64,000 nucleotides of DNA, taken from contig JAGTXK010000021.1 in NCBI GenBank assembly GCA_019096195.1, positions 124,001 through 188,000 of the forward strand, in the 5' to 3' direction. The position numbers and the translations under genes are program-made. Within the stretch, counting starts at the first letter, position 1; each line of letters opens with the position of its first letter. The notes below the pieces were generated by a model, which had not been told where the DNA came from, searched no databases, and saw only the letters and a list, made by a program, of their open reading frames with translations. The stretch comes from Boletus sp. NGJ. Lineage: Eukaryota; Basidiomycota; Agaricomycetes; Boletales; Boletaceae. This document shows, piece by piece, positions 11,851 to 22,432 of the stretch.

Positions 11851-12074
11851 CCACTATGGAAGCACTATGTATACTATGGCATCACTATGACCACTATGAA
11901 AGTACTATGAGAATACTATGAGACACTGAGAATACTATGACAGACTATGAATAGACTATGAGACACTATCATAGTACTATCAAACCACTATCCAGTTGGA
12001 CCCTCACTATGAGCACTATGTTACTGTCCAGTACTGTCTAGCTCTGGATAGTTAGTCCTGTTTTTACTGATGTT

Positions 12075-12744
12075 GTCTTCTTGTCGACAATTTTTCTGGA
12101 CACCTAATTGCCTATAAGCCATGACATATCCAGCTAGAGTTCTTTCAGCCAAACCTAACATCATTTGTCCAACCACTTGATGCTGGCGTTATTTGATGCT
12201 TCAAGGTGCACTATCATCAAGCACTCTTCCAGCACACAATAGATTTGGATGAAGCCAGTGCATGAAATATCTATGAGATCAATATTTGGGAGGCTATGCT
12301 CATGGCAAACGAGGCTTGGAATAGTATTGAATCCAAAACAATCCAGCATTGTTGGAATCATGCTGGAATCCAACCAGACTTGGCACCAGCATCTTACCCA
12401 ACTCATGCTGATCCTGGCACCTAGAGTATCCTTTGTGATTTTGCTACAAACAACAACTTATCTCTTCCAGTTACTGAAACTCAACTTCAAGAACTTCATA
12501 TGTTGACAAGCATTGGTGGCCTGCCCTCAGGGCTGTTATGGATGCTGAAGGTGATATTGTAATAGCTTCTGCTGCAGTTGAGAAGTTTGTGACCACAGCA
12601 ACTCACTGGACAGGGCTAACAATAAAGATCCCCATATCTCATCCTTTACCACAGCTTGTAGCAGCCAAAGAACAAATTGAAAACTCAATTAGGATACTAA
12701 AGGACCACAACCACATCATTGGTACTTGTTATAATATAGGATAA
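12075..12744 (+). pseudogene. pogo-like transposase, central DDE to C-terminal region (decayed)
   Basis: The broken frame gives VDNFSGHLIAYKP near 12094 (the DNFSGH motif carries the second catalytic Asp), HIQLEFFQPNLTSFVQPLD near 12130-12185, LDEA and NIYEINIWEAMLMANEAWN near 12245-12320, and IQHCWNHAGIQPD near 12345-12380. The last open part is WWPALRAVMDAEGDI through a stop at 12742-12744. Stops replace arginine-like positions (for example after DAGVI). This continues the transposase begun at 8641 and is separated from it by the CATAGT/Tc1 insertion. Confidence 0.7.
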
Positions 12745-13129
12745 TTTCAAACTTTTCATCTCAACACTTACTTTTTCATTTCATCAATCTTTTTCTTATC
12801 AAGTCATGTGACTATGCATGTGACTGTGGGAATGATCACATGACTAGGTCTAGAACCAATGACATCATATGACATCATACTGCATGTAATCCATGACTTA
12901 TTAATTTCCACTTTTCTCACACAGCCTCTTTAATCTCTGTCTTACCATACATAGTAATTTATCACACACATAGCTTGGTCTGTGCACAATCCCTGTACAT
13001 ATATAAAGTAGGACTTTGACGACTAGAATCCCCAGTCTAATCCACTTGTATTCTGCTCCAATAGCTCATTGCCTTGACCACTCTGGTCATTGTAGGGCTA
13101 GCATAGTATGGACACGACTCCCCACCTTA

Positions 13130-14106
13130 TGTTACGGTTACCGGAGGGGGTACATCTTTTCCCCTTCCTTCTCCACCCATAGGATTATGGGACGACTTAT
13201 TCTTCAACTCTGACCAGGGATTCTCCTGCAACACCGACCCAGGCATTGCCCCAACTGGAACTACCTTTCTAGGAAGTTATTCGTAACCTCCTTTTTAGGA
13301 ACCTACCCGTTTGGTATGGACACCGCCTTCCCATTTCTTTTGATACATGCTCTCTTCCTTTTTGACCCGATCATAGACATTGCCTCCTTGGCTATGCTCT
13401 CTCACGTATAGCCCAGTATTCCTACTTTCCCCATTTGACTCATGCCTTGATCCGTTTATAGTAATCTTTCGTCTGCGACTAAACATTACTATATTCATCA
13501 CGAAGCCTGCCCTAGATGGGTAAGGCCTATAAATAGGGATGCGGGCCCTTCATGTAAACTTAACCTAGATCTACACTCCTTCCCGTGTAATCTACTGCTT
13601 CTCCTGCTAAAGGTTCCACTTCACCTCAGAAGCCTTCTCCCGCGATCTGGAGGTGCTTGCCCTTATGCTCGTGATAATCCTTCTCATCACTTCGCACTTG
13701 TGTGCCATCATTGCCATTACCAGCTACTAGAGCTTCGGCAACACAAACAACCAACAGAAGTTGGTTGTCATCGGTCAGGACTCCGCCACTGACCCAGCAA
13801 GCCCAGGACTCCGCCACCAATATTAGGCCCAGTAAGTCCAAGGAATCAGCAGACGGAAGGCTACTGCTCCTTGGCCTGCGCACCGGTCTGCCCACCCTTC
13901 TTATAGGATTGGGATTCCGTGGTAAATCCAAGACTCCACCATTGGTCGTAGAGGTAACGAGAGGACTCTACATAAAGCTAGCAGTTGGTCCCCAGTCAGA
14001 GGAAACCATTGGGCCTCTGGAGGTTGAGTATTCCCTCAAGTCCTGCTAGTCCTATAATCCAACAGGGGTTATATGGGAACGTGTCACATTGTTACCTGGC
14101 GTAACA
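13130..14106 (+). repeat. Solo LTR, gypsy family 1, with CCTTA target duplication
   Basis: 977 bases beginning TGTTACGG and ending CGTAACA, homologous to the LTRs of the element at 15365-24825. Perfect 5-base direct repeats CCTTA lie at 13125-13129 and 14107-14111. No internal retrotransposon sequence is present, so it is the product of LTR-LTR recombination. It keeps the TATA box and the AACCTAGATCT start-like site near 13560-13571. It lies within the pogo-like element. Confidence 0.92.
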
Positions 14107-14161
14107 CCTTATTCATTAAGCCAGGACACGTGTAGCCTGCAAGATTGTCGAACCTTGTGGT

Positions 14162-14560
14162 TTGGTTCTGAAAGGGATTCATAACAGTACTCCAATGATG
14201 ATCAATGAATTTCTTGCACCTAAAGAGGAGGCTGAAGTTGGCAAGCCAATGTATCAGTTTGAAGGTGGTGATGCAGCCATTGTTGCGGAGGTCAGGCATC
14301 AAATGGCAGTCAAATGTGGTGATATAATTGAGGTTGATTTGAATGACAAAGAAGATACTATCCAATCCATCATATCACCAATCTTATACTTGGAGACCAT
14401 TCAGCTATGTGAGAGGCTCGAGACAGCCTGCCTTATTTACAGTGATGTGGGTACCTCTCTAGAGCTGACACATCAGCTTTGCAGGTTTCATAGGGTGATG
14501 CATCGTGAGGAGTTGTGGAACACAAAGCAGACAATGTTGAGTAGCTATTGGCAAAAGTAA
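14162..14560 (+). pseudogene. pogo-like transposase, C-terminal tail
   Basis: An open stretch of 132 codons: YQFEGGDAAIVAEVRHQMA, an acidic segment, then LCERLETACLIYSDVGTSLE and a basic end near LSSYW. This matches the C-terminal tail of the pogo-like transposases of Agaricomycetes as I remember it. It is in the same orientation as the two other fragments and was separated from them by the solo LTR at 13130-14106. The right terminal repeat follows 115 bases later. Confidence 0.65.
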
Positions 14561-14849
14561 TACAGTACATAGTCACCTAGCAGTCATGCAATGTCACACT
14601 CTGGTTCTGCATATTTCTCATAATGCATATAAAAATGGCTGGTGCAAGTAGTATGCAGTATAAGCAAGTGTACTGTATTTCCAGACATGTTTACACATTC
14701 AGTTTTGCACAGATTTTGATAGACACACAAAAACCTTGTGTTACTGTCCCAATAAGACAATGTAGCGCAATGTTTACATTGAAAGTCCAATAGCTGTATG
14801 GGTACTGGGAGCTCTGCAAGTGGGCGAATTCAACAATAACAATGAAATG

Positions 14850-15130
14850 TGAATGACTTGGAAGTGCAAGTGCAAGCAGTGCATGAGTGCAAATGATGCA
14901 AGCGGAGGCAAAAGTGAGAGCAAGTGTTCAAAACTGATGAACAAGAGCAAGGGCAAGTGCAAGTGTGAGATTGAGACTGAGATTGAGACCAAGACTGAGA
15001 CTGAGACCAAGATTGGGACTGGCAAGAGTAACTTGAAGTGTGAGATTGGGACTGGTGAGATAAGACCAAGTGTGGGAGCGAGTGTGATTACAAGACTGTG
15101 ACTAAGTGCAAGTGCAAGACAGAGATAGAG
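14850..15130. repeat. Degenerate hexamer repeats (GAGACT/GAGATT, GCAAGT)
   Basis: Simple-sequence DNA with units such as gagactgagattgagacc (around 14965-15015) and gtgcaagtgcaagc on both sides. The apparent lysine/glutamate/threonine-rich open frame here is a by-product of the repeat, not a gene. Confidence 0.6.
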
Positions 15131-15364
15131 GCTGAATGCAAGTCATCACATCACAAAAATTGCAGAACTTCAACATTGCCCAACATTCATGAGAGTGGAT
15201 GAGGCCATGTGATGTGTACCACTTGCATCATTCCAGTGATGTCATAAACCACTTCATTCAGTCTGTGCTATGTCAGAACAAGACCATGCCCATCACTTTG
15301 TTTACAAGTAGATATACAAATGCCTGAGGATATGTTGCATAGATACTATGTGGATAATGCAAGA

Positions 15365-16401
15365 TGTTACGGTTACCGAAGGGGGTACATCTTTTCCCCT
15401 TCCCTCTCCCCCCGTAGGCCTGTGGGACGACCTCTTTTTCGACTCTGACCAGGGATTCCCCTGCGATTCCCCTGCGACCCCAACTCAGGCATCGCCCCAT
15501 TCGGAACTACCTTTCTAGGAAGTTACCCGTAACTCCCTTTTTAGGAACCTACCCGTTTGGTATGGACATCGCCTTCCTATTTCATTGATGTATGCCTTTT
15601 TCCTTCTTGACCCGATCATTGACATTGCCTCCTTGGCTGTGTTCTCTCGCACACAGCCCAGTATTCCTACCTTCCTATTTCGATTCATGCCTTGATCCAC
15701 TTATAGTAATCTCTTGTCTGCGACTAGATATTACTATACTCGTCACGAAGCCTGCCCTAGAGGAGTAAGGCCTATAAATAGGGACACAGGCTCTCCATGT
15801 AACCTTAACCTAGATCTACACTCCTTCCCGTGTAATCTACCAAGCCTGCTTCTCCCGCTTAAAGGTTCCACTTCACCTCAGAAGCCTTCTCCCACGATCT
15901 GGAGGTGCTCGCCCTTGAGCTAGTGATCATTCTGCTCGTCACGACGCACCTGTGCGCAGTCACTGTTGTCTCTAGCTTCTAAAGCTTCGGCAACACAAAC
16001 AACCAACAGAGGTTGGCTGTCGCTAGTCAGGACTCCACCACTGACTAGACGGGATAAAGTCTGAGACTCCGCCATCAGCATCGAAGACTCCGCCATTCGA
16101 TTAATAGGCCCAGTAAGCCCTAGGGATTAGCTGACGGAAGGCAACTACCTCTAGGCCTGCGCACCGGTCTGCCCCTCTGCCTCTGAGCATAGGATTGGGG
16201 ATTCCGTGGTAAATCTGAGACTCCGCCATTTAGTCGTAGAGGAAACCAAGGACACTCTACGTAAAGCTAGCAGTGGTTCCCAGTCAGAGGGTTTTGGGCC
16301 TCTGGAGGTTAAGTGATCTCTTCCTCAAGCCTGCTAGTCCGGTAATCCAACAGGTGTTGGGATTATATGGGAACGTGTCACCACAGTTACAAGGCGTAAC
16401 A
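15365..16401 (+). repeat. 5' LTR of gypsy family 1
   Basis: Begins TGTTACGG and ends CGTAACA. It contains a TATA box and an inferred transcription start (see the separate entry) and several copies of a GACTCCGCCA-like motif around 16030-16240. Confidence 0.95.
15773..15817 (+). promoter_or_regulatory. LTR promoter: TATA box and inferred transcript start, family 1
   Basis: TATAAATA at 15773-15780. The sequence AACCTAGATCT at 15807-15817 starts 34 bases downstream, at the usual TATA-to-start distance. Its exact complement lies just after the LTR (16404-16414), so 15807 is the likely first transcribed base of a self-priming element. The 11-mer is kept in all seven family-1 LTRs seen here. Confidence 0.65.
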
Positions 16402-16403
16402 AA

Positions 16404-16414
16404 AGATCTAGGTT
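16404..16414 (+). other. Self-priming primer-binding site, family 1
   Basis: AGATCTAGGTT, two bases after the LTR end, is the perfect complement of AACCTAGATCT in the LTR. In Tf1 of fission yeast and related chromoviruses the first 11 bases of the RNA fold back to such a site and prime reverse transcription without a tRNA. I found no tRNA-type site here. Confidence 0.7.
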
Positions 16415-16858
16415 ATAAATTGCCGAAGACTATCAAGTCTAGCAACTCCCAATCAATCAAGGGATTGAAACCGCCTATCAGAGGATAGGCCCTCGCTCAA
16501 CGCACTGTGCAGAATCAACCTTTCCCATCTCCTAGGAGAAGATTGAGAAGAAGAAGCTACACCATCACGGGCTTCTACTCCTATCTCCGACACGTCTTCA
16601 TCAAGAAGGATCCCTGGGTCATCGTCACATTACAACGACCCTCCCTCCCGCGCATTTCCAGATCAGCCCAGACGAACAGATTTTCCAGATGGTCTCCGCT
16701 CTTGAACCGCGACCCCATCGGACGCTCCTATTCCACTGCTAGCGTTCCAACCGGTTCCCATCCGAGTAGACTCACCCGACCCACTGTTTCCAAGCGGAAG
16801 ATCTAGTCCTGATCCAGGAAATCCCCGGCCCGAAGAAGACACAGACGACGAAAACGAT

Positions 16859-17893
16859 ATGGTTGAAATCAAAGCTGCCCTGCCTGAGGAGTTCTCAGGG
16901 GAGACACACGATGCCAAGAGATGGCTCATGGCGATGGAAGGATATTTCCATCTAGGAGGCGCAGAGAAGTTCACCGAGGAAGCCAAGAGGCTCATCCTGC
17001 TGAACCGGATGTCCAAGGGAAGAGGAAAAGCGTTTGCAGAAGCCTGGTTGACCAGGCTACTCGACGACACCGTGCCACTCGCAGACAAGTCCTATAATGA
17101 AATCAAGAAAGCCTTCGCCCTCACCTTCACCCCCCATAACACCAGCAACCTAGCTATGGCAGACCTCGGGTCCCTCCGACAAAACACCAAGGACCCAAAG
17201 GGATTCAATAAATTCATATCCCAGTTCTCATTGCTAGTGGTCCGCTCGGAACTACAAGAATTCCGTTCCATCCTCGAATTCTTCCTTAGAGGAATCGATC
17301 CAAGAATCGCCCGACAAATGGTCAACAGCGAGACCTTCCAAAAAGCCAAGAAAATGGAAGAAGTCTATGAAGTCGCTGCCAACATCCACGGGGCATGGCA
17401 ACGGATCGAAGGAATACAGAAAGGACCTTTCGCGTCCTTTGGAAGGGGGCGAGGAAATCACCACGATCTGAATGCAATGGACGTGGACAGGATCACACTA
17501 TCTCCACTCGAAAGGGCCAAGCGGATGAGAGAGTGAAGATGCTTCATCTGCAACAACACTGGGTGCAGTACCAGGAACCACCCAGGATACCAGCTGGCTA
17601 GGAGAGAAGAATATAGGAAACCACAGGAAACGCACACTAGGGTGGTCGTCACGCAAGAAACACCACAGGATGCCCTGGACAAGTATCTCACAGAAGTCGC
17701 CAGAAATAACGGTCGAGACACTGTTCTTAGAACGCTGCAGACAGTCTATGACACAGGACTGGATGAGCGAGGACTCGTTTTGGAATGAGTACACGAAGCT
17801 GCCATACAGGAATGGGAAGAGAACGTCAACTCTCTTGCCCTAGGACCTGCTACGCAAATTCCCCCTTCTCCCATGGACCAAACATCTTTTTAG
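16859..17893 (+). pseudogene. Gag of gypsy family 1 (two in-frame stops)
   Basis: Structural protein that would form the particle around the RNA. The first open part (16859-17536) has the retrotransposon Gag fold region: FSGETHDAKRWLMAMEGYF, then AFALTFTP and FNKFISQFSLLV. An in-frame TGA (17534-17536) follows RMRE. The same frame continues with a cysteine-rich segment (CFICNNTGCSTRNH), which is not a canonical CCHC knuckle, then another TGA (17786-17788), and ends at TAG 17891-17893. The frame is open upstream of the first ATG back to a TGA near 16702, so the true start may lie there. The next frame, pol, is entered by a -1 shift. Confidence 0.75.
17885..17893 (+). promoter_or_regulatory. 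Candidate -1 ribosomal frameshift site at the gag stop, family 1
   Basis: Gag ends TCT TTT TAG. A single-tRNA slip of TTT (17888-17890) back by one base re-pairs with TTT (17887-17889) and continues in the pol frame as TTA GGT GGA. The same geometry occurs in family 2 at 30580-30588. Confidence 0.5.
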
Positions 17894-20156
17894 GTGGAAG
17901 AGATGTACCAACGTCACCCTCTTCCTACACGATTGCCCCTGTATTTATTTCCGGATCGAAAAGCAATTCTATTCATATTCCTCTCTCGATCTGGAAGCAG
18001 GATGGCAAAATCATTGGAACAAATGCCTTAATCGACAGTGGAGCAACAGGATGCTTCATCTCAAGACACGCGGTGGAGAAGATGGGGTTACCCACATGGA
18101 AGCTGGACCACCCGGTCCGAGCTTGGAACGTCGATGGAACCCTAAATCGGTCAGGGACCATCCAGGAAAGGACCAACATCGTGTTGGACTACGGAGGCAT
18201 ATGAGAACAGCGGGATCTCTATGTCCTCAATTGCGGCAAGGACGAAGTCATTTTAGGACTTCCATGGCTCAGGGCAGTGAACCCTGACATCAACTGGACG
18301 GAAGGACAGGTAACAATAGTGCCGTCTTCCTATTGGTGGACTCAAGGTGATCCACCGGGAACATTGGAACAGCGATACCTACTATGGTATCTGGAACACG
18401 ACAAAAGAGAGTACGTTCAAGATGGACTCTACGAAACCTTTCACCACTGGACGCCCCTGCAATGGACTAGGTTCTTCAATGCGCACGGGGATGTGCCAGA
18501 GTTTATCATCAAAAGAACTACTCTGTCCACCGAGATCGCCCAACAGGCGCAGAAGAAAAAGAGTGTGTTACCACACACCTTTAAGGAATACGAGGACGTC
18601 TTCATGGAGAAGACGATCACCAAGCTACCCCCCTCCAGGCAGTACAACCACGCCATCGAGTTAAAGGACTCGTTTGTGCCAAAAAGGGCCAAGGCGTACC
18701 CTCTCAACCCACTGGAACAACAGGCATGCCAGAAATTCATTGCCGAACACCTCAAGACCAGGAAGATATCTCCATCAAAATCTCCCCAGGCTGCTCCCTT
18801 CTTCTTTGTACAGAAGAAGGATGGGAAACTCCGCCCCTGTCAAGACTACCGATATCTGAACAGTCACATGATCAAGAATGCTTACCCCCTCCCTTTAATT
18901 TCCGATCTTCTAGACAAATTAAAGGGATCATCAATTTTCACCAAATTCGACGTACGATGGGGGTACAACAACGTCTTGATCAAACCAGAAGATCGGTGGA
19001 AAGTGGCTTTTCTCACCCTGTTCGGGCTATTTGAGCCCAATGTCATGTTCTTCGGAATGTGCAACTCCCCGGCAACATTCCAAGCATTTATGGACAATCT
19101 CTTTGGAGACTACATCATGGAGGGATGGCTGGTGATATACATGGACGATCTGTTGATTCACTCATCAGATCAAAACGAACACAACGAAAGGACACGGAAG
19201 GTCCTAGAACGCTTCCGACAGCATGAAATGTACCTCAAGTTGGAGAAGTGTACCTTCTCAGCCGAAGAGGTCGAATATCTTGGGATGATCGTAGGGAAGG
19301 ACGGAGTCCAGATGGACCCAGTCAAACTCAACGCCATCAAACAATGGACACCCCTGGTAAACGTAAAGGATGTACGGTCCTTTATTGGGTTTTGCAATTT
19401 CTACAGGAAGTTCATCCCCTCCTTTTCCGACATTGCATGTCCTTTGCTGGACCTCACAAAGCAAACGACAACTTGGTCTTGGGAACCACTTCAAGAAAGA
19501 TCATTCAGGACCCTACAGGCAGCCTTCACCAAGAAACCCATCCTTGCCTTCCCAGATACTTCAAAACCCTTCACCCTCATGACGGACGCCTCGCTTATGG
19601 CATCAGGAGCGATACTCATGCAACATAACGACAACGGAGATATGCAACCATGTGGCTATCTCTCAGAAACGTTCTCTCCCGCGAAGAGAAATTACGACAT
19701 ATATGACAGGGAACTATTGGCTGTCATACGTGGTCTCAAAGAATGGCGACAGTACCTCCTTGGATCCCCCCAACCCATAACAGTGTTGACCGACCACAAG
19801 AACTTGACGTTCTTCAAGGAACCCTGTCAACTATCCCGACGGCAAGCACGCTGGCTTTTGTTTCTCCAGGACTACGATATGGTCTACCAAGCCCTACCTG
19901 GAACAAAAATGGCCCCGGCAGACGCTCTATCTCGTCGGGATGAGATCGATACTTCCAAAGACAATGAAGATGTACAACTCCTCCCATCCAACGTGTTCGA
20001 CCACCAAGTTCGACTAATTGACTTGGCTCTAGCCGAGAAGATTAAAGAGTCCGCCCAAAAGGACCCATTGATGCTCTCCGCCCTGGAATGTGTAGGACAA
20101 GGAGAACCTCTCTTCACTCGGTCCAACGTGGAAGACTGGACCTTTGACAATGGCAA
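17887..20156 (+). pseudogene. Pol of gypsy family 1, part 1: protease, reverse transcriptase, RNase H
   Basis: After the -1 shift the frame gives FLGGRDVPTSP, then an aspartic protease (ALIDSGATGCFIS). A single TGA (18202-18204) interrupts before VLNCGKDEVILGLPWLR. Reverse transcriptase follows: [42 protein letters not shown] and the catalytic YMDD (about 19138-19149). RNase H has [23 protein letters not shown] and LTDHKNL. The frame then enters the inserted solo LTR at 20157 and stops by chance at 20290-20292. Without the insertion it would continue directly into the integrase at 21120. Confidence 0.92.
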
Positions 20157-21114
20157 TGTTACGCCGGGTAACAATTGTGACACGTTCCCGTATAATCCCA
20201 ACACCTGTTGGATTACCGGACTAGCAGGCTTGAGGAAGAGATCACTTAACCTCCAGAGGCCCAAATACCCTCTGACTGGGGACCACTGCTAGCTTTATGT
20301 AGAGCGCTATGTTACCTCTACGACCAATGGCGGAGTCTCGGATTTGGAATGCCGGTGGCGGAGTCCCGGTCTTACTAGAGTGCCGGTGGCGGAGTCCCGG
20401 TCTTGCTGGATTGCCGGTGGCGGAGTCCCGGTCTTGCTGGGTCAGTGGCAGAGTCCTGACCTACTATGACCAACCCCTGTTGGTCGTTGGAGTTGCGAAA
20501 GCTTTTAGGAGCCGGTTACGGCAACGACGGCGCACAGGTGCGAAGTGAAGAGGAGTATGATCACAAGCACGAGGGCGAACACCTCCAGAGCGCGGCAGAA
20601 GGCTTCTGAGGTGAAGTGGAACCTTGGCGGGAGAAGCGGTAGATTACACGGGAAGATGTGTAGATCTAGGTTAAGGTTACATGAAGGGCCCGCGTCCCTA
20701 TTTATAGACCTTGCCCCTCTAGGGCAGGCTTCGTGACGAGTATAGTAATATCTAGTCGCAGACAAGAGATTACTATAAGTGGATCAAGGCATGAATTGAA
20801 ACAGGAAGGTAGGAATACTGGGCTGTGTACGAGAGAACACAGCTGAGGAGGCAATGTCAATGATCAGATCAAGAAGGAGGAAGACATATATCAATGAAAT
20901 AGGAAGGCGGTGTCCATACCAAACGGGTAGGTTCCTAAAAAGGGAGTTACAAGTAACTTCCTAGAAAGGTAGTTCTGAATGGGGTGATGCCTGAGTTGGG
21001 GTTGCGGGGGAATCCCAGGGGAATCCCTGGTCGGAGTCGAAGAAGAGGTCGTCCCATAGGCCTACAGGGGGAGAGGGAAGGGGAAAAGATGTACCCCCTT
21101 CGGTAACCGTAACA
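20157..21114 (-). repeat. Solo LTR, family 1, reversed inside pol, GGCAA duplication
   Basis: 958 bases in minus orientation (plus strand begins TGTTACGCC and ends CCGTAACA). Perfect duplications GGCAA lie at 20152-20156 and 21115-21119. It carries three to four tandem copies of a roughly 30-base GGTGGCGGAGTC unit at about 20330-20460. Inserted between the RNase H and integrase regions of the host element. Confidence 0.95.
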
Positions 21115-22423
21115 GGCAACCTCTACTATAAAAACCGAATGTATATTCCCGGCCCGGCACGACAGGAGCTGGTTTCCTCCGTCCATTCCTCTTTTGAGGG
21201 AGGACACGGAGGACATCTTCACACCACCCAACTCCTCGCCAAAGACTACTGGTGGCCAGGACTCACTACATTTGTCCGAAAATACATCGCTGGTTGCGCT
21301 ACTTGCCAAAGTAACAAGGTCCAGACACACCCTACGGTTCCCCCGGTCACCCCCCTAGCCTTCCAAGGACACCGCCCCTTCCAAAATCTATCGGTGGATT
21401 TGATCACCGACCTACCCCCAGTAGAGGGTTTCGATTCAATCATGGTCGTGGTCGACCATGGGCTTAGTAAGGGGGTAATTCTCGCCCCTTGCACGAAAAC
21501 GGTGGACGCGGCTGGTATAGCCCGTCTTTTCTTCAAAAAGGTCTTCCTACGGTACGGTTTACACGACAAATTGGTTTCAGATCGTGGTCCACAATTCGCA
21601 TCGGCATTCGCTCAGAAGTTAGCCAGACTCCTGAATTACGATGTTGCCCTCTCCACTGCCTACCATCCGCAGACCGACGGCAAGATGGAACGATACAACC
21701 AAGAACTAGAAACCTACCTACGGATATTTTGCAACGGCCAACCACAGAAGTGGTTGGAATTATTGCCTATGGCGGAGTTTGCTCATAACTCCGCAACACA
21801 CTCAGTCACCGGAAAATTGCCCTTCTCGCTAATCCTTGGATATGAACCAAGAGCATATCCCCCTGATCGGAAAAACATTCCTACCTGCCCTGGAAGACAG
21901 ACTCACTTCCCTGGAAGAAGCTAGGAAAGAAGCAGAAGCCGCGCATCAATTGGCACAGCTACGAATGAAGGAGAGAGTGCACTCTCGCTTCAAACCCTGG
22001 AAACTCGGAGATAAGGTTTGGCTGGATGCCAAAAACCTAAAACTCCAAGTTCCATCACGAAAACTCTCCCCAAAAAGAACAGGACCATTTGAAATCACTC
22101 AAGTGGTGTCCTCCGTGGTGTTCCGACTCAAGTTGCCGAAACAGTGGAAGATTCACGACGTGTTCCATGCATCCCTACTTTCCCCGTATCGGGAAACCAC
22201 GGAACATGGTCCCAATTTCACTCAACCATCACCAGAACTTGTCAGAACAAACGAGGAGTACGAAGTGGACAGCATCATCAACCATCGGGGAAAACCGGGA
22301 AGAAGGTAGTACCTGACACATTGGAAAGGATACTTCACAGCAGAACGAACTTGGGAGCTGGAGGCCAATCTGGGAAACGCCAAGAAAATTCTCCTGGAAT
22401 ATAAAAAGCGGCTCAAACTGTGA
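21115..22423 (+). pseudogene. Pol of gypsy family 1, part 2: integrase and chromodomain
   Basis: Starts with LYYKNRMYIPGPARQ. The zinc-binding domain has GGHGGHLHTTQLL, YWWPG and CATCQ. The catalytic core has Asp in VDLITDLPP, Asp in [10 protein letters not shown] and Glu in HPQTDGKMERYNQ. The frame shifts by +1 near 21870-21890, after YEPRAYP, and resumes with ALEDRLTSLEEARKEA. The C-terminal region has FKPWKLGDKVWLDAKNLK and VFHASLLSPY. The chromodomain (EEYEVDSIINHRG, then YLTHWKGY) is interrupted by TAG at 22306-22308. Chromodomains target integration to chromatin in chromoviruses. Pol ends at TGA 22421-22423. Confidence 0.92.
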
Positions 22424-22432
22424 GACCGTCTC

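Larger units (their letters stand above)
9574..12020. repeat. Inverted-repeat element with CATAGT arrays and telomere-like arrays, split by Tc1-like element
   Basis: Degenerate CATAGT/CATAGTG units run in one direction at 9574-9640 and again at 11245-11391. The complementary units ACTATG/CACTATG run at about 11852-12016. Inside these, CCTAAA-like units (11400-11422) are mirrored by TTAGGA/TTGGGA units (11662-11725). The sequence therefore folds back on itself around a core at about 11423-11660. The Tc1-like element at 9641-11243 sits inside the left array. The block interrupts a pogo transposase, so I read it as a non-autonomous inserted element of about 0.85 kb before the Tc1 insertion. Exact ends and target duplication are not resolved. 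Confidence 0.5.
8131..14675 (+). mobile_element. pogo-like DNA transposon, inactive, carrying three nested insertions
   Basis: The ends are inverted repeats beginning CAGTACACTTGCT, at 8131-8155 and (complementary) 14651-14675, with two mismatches in about 25 positions. Each end is flanked by TA (8129-8130 and 14676-14677), the target of the Tc1/mariner/pogo superfamily. The transposase lies between in three pieces, at about 8641-9520, 12075-12744 and 14162-14560, all on the plus strand. The gaps are occupied by an inverted-repeat element that contains a Tc1-like element (about 9574-12020) and by a solo LTR (13130-14106). Removing these leaves roughly 3 kb, a plausible size for a fungal pogo element with a long transposase. 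Confidence 0.75.

Noticed and set aside
14853-15101. Lys/Glu/Thr-rich protein
   Set aside because: The frame is produced by hexamer repeats; there is no conserved segment.
20157-20292. C-terminal extension of reverse transcriptase (last 45 codons before the stop at 20292)
   Set aside because: This part is read from the inserted reversed LTR; the real continuation lies at 21120.
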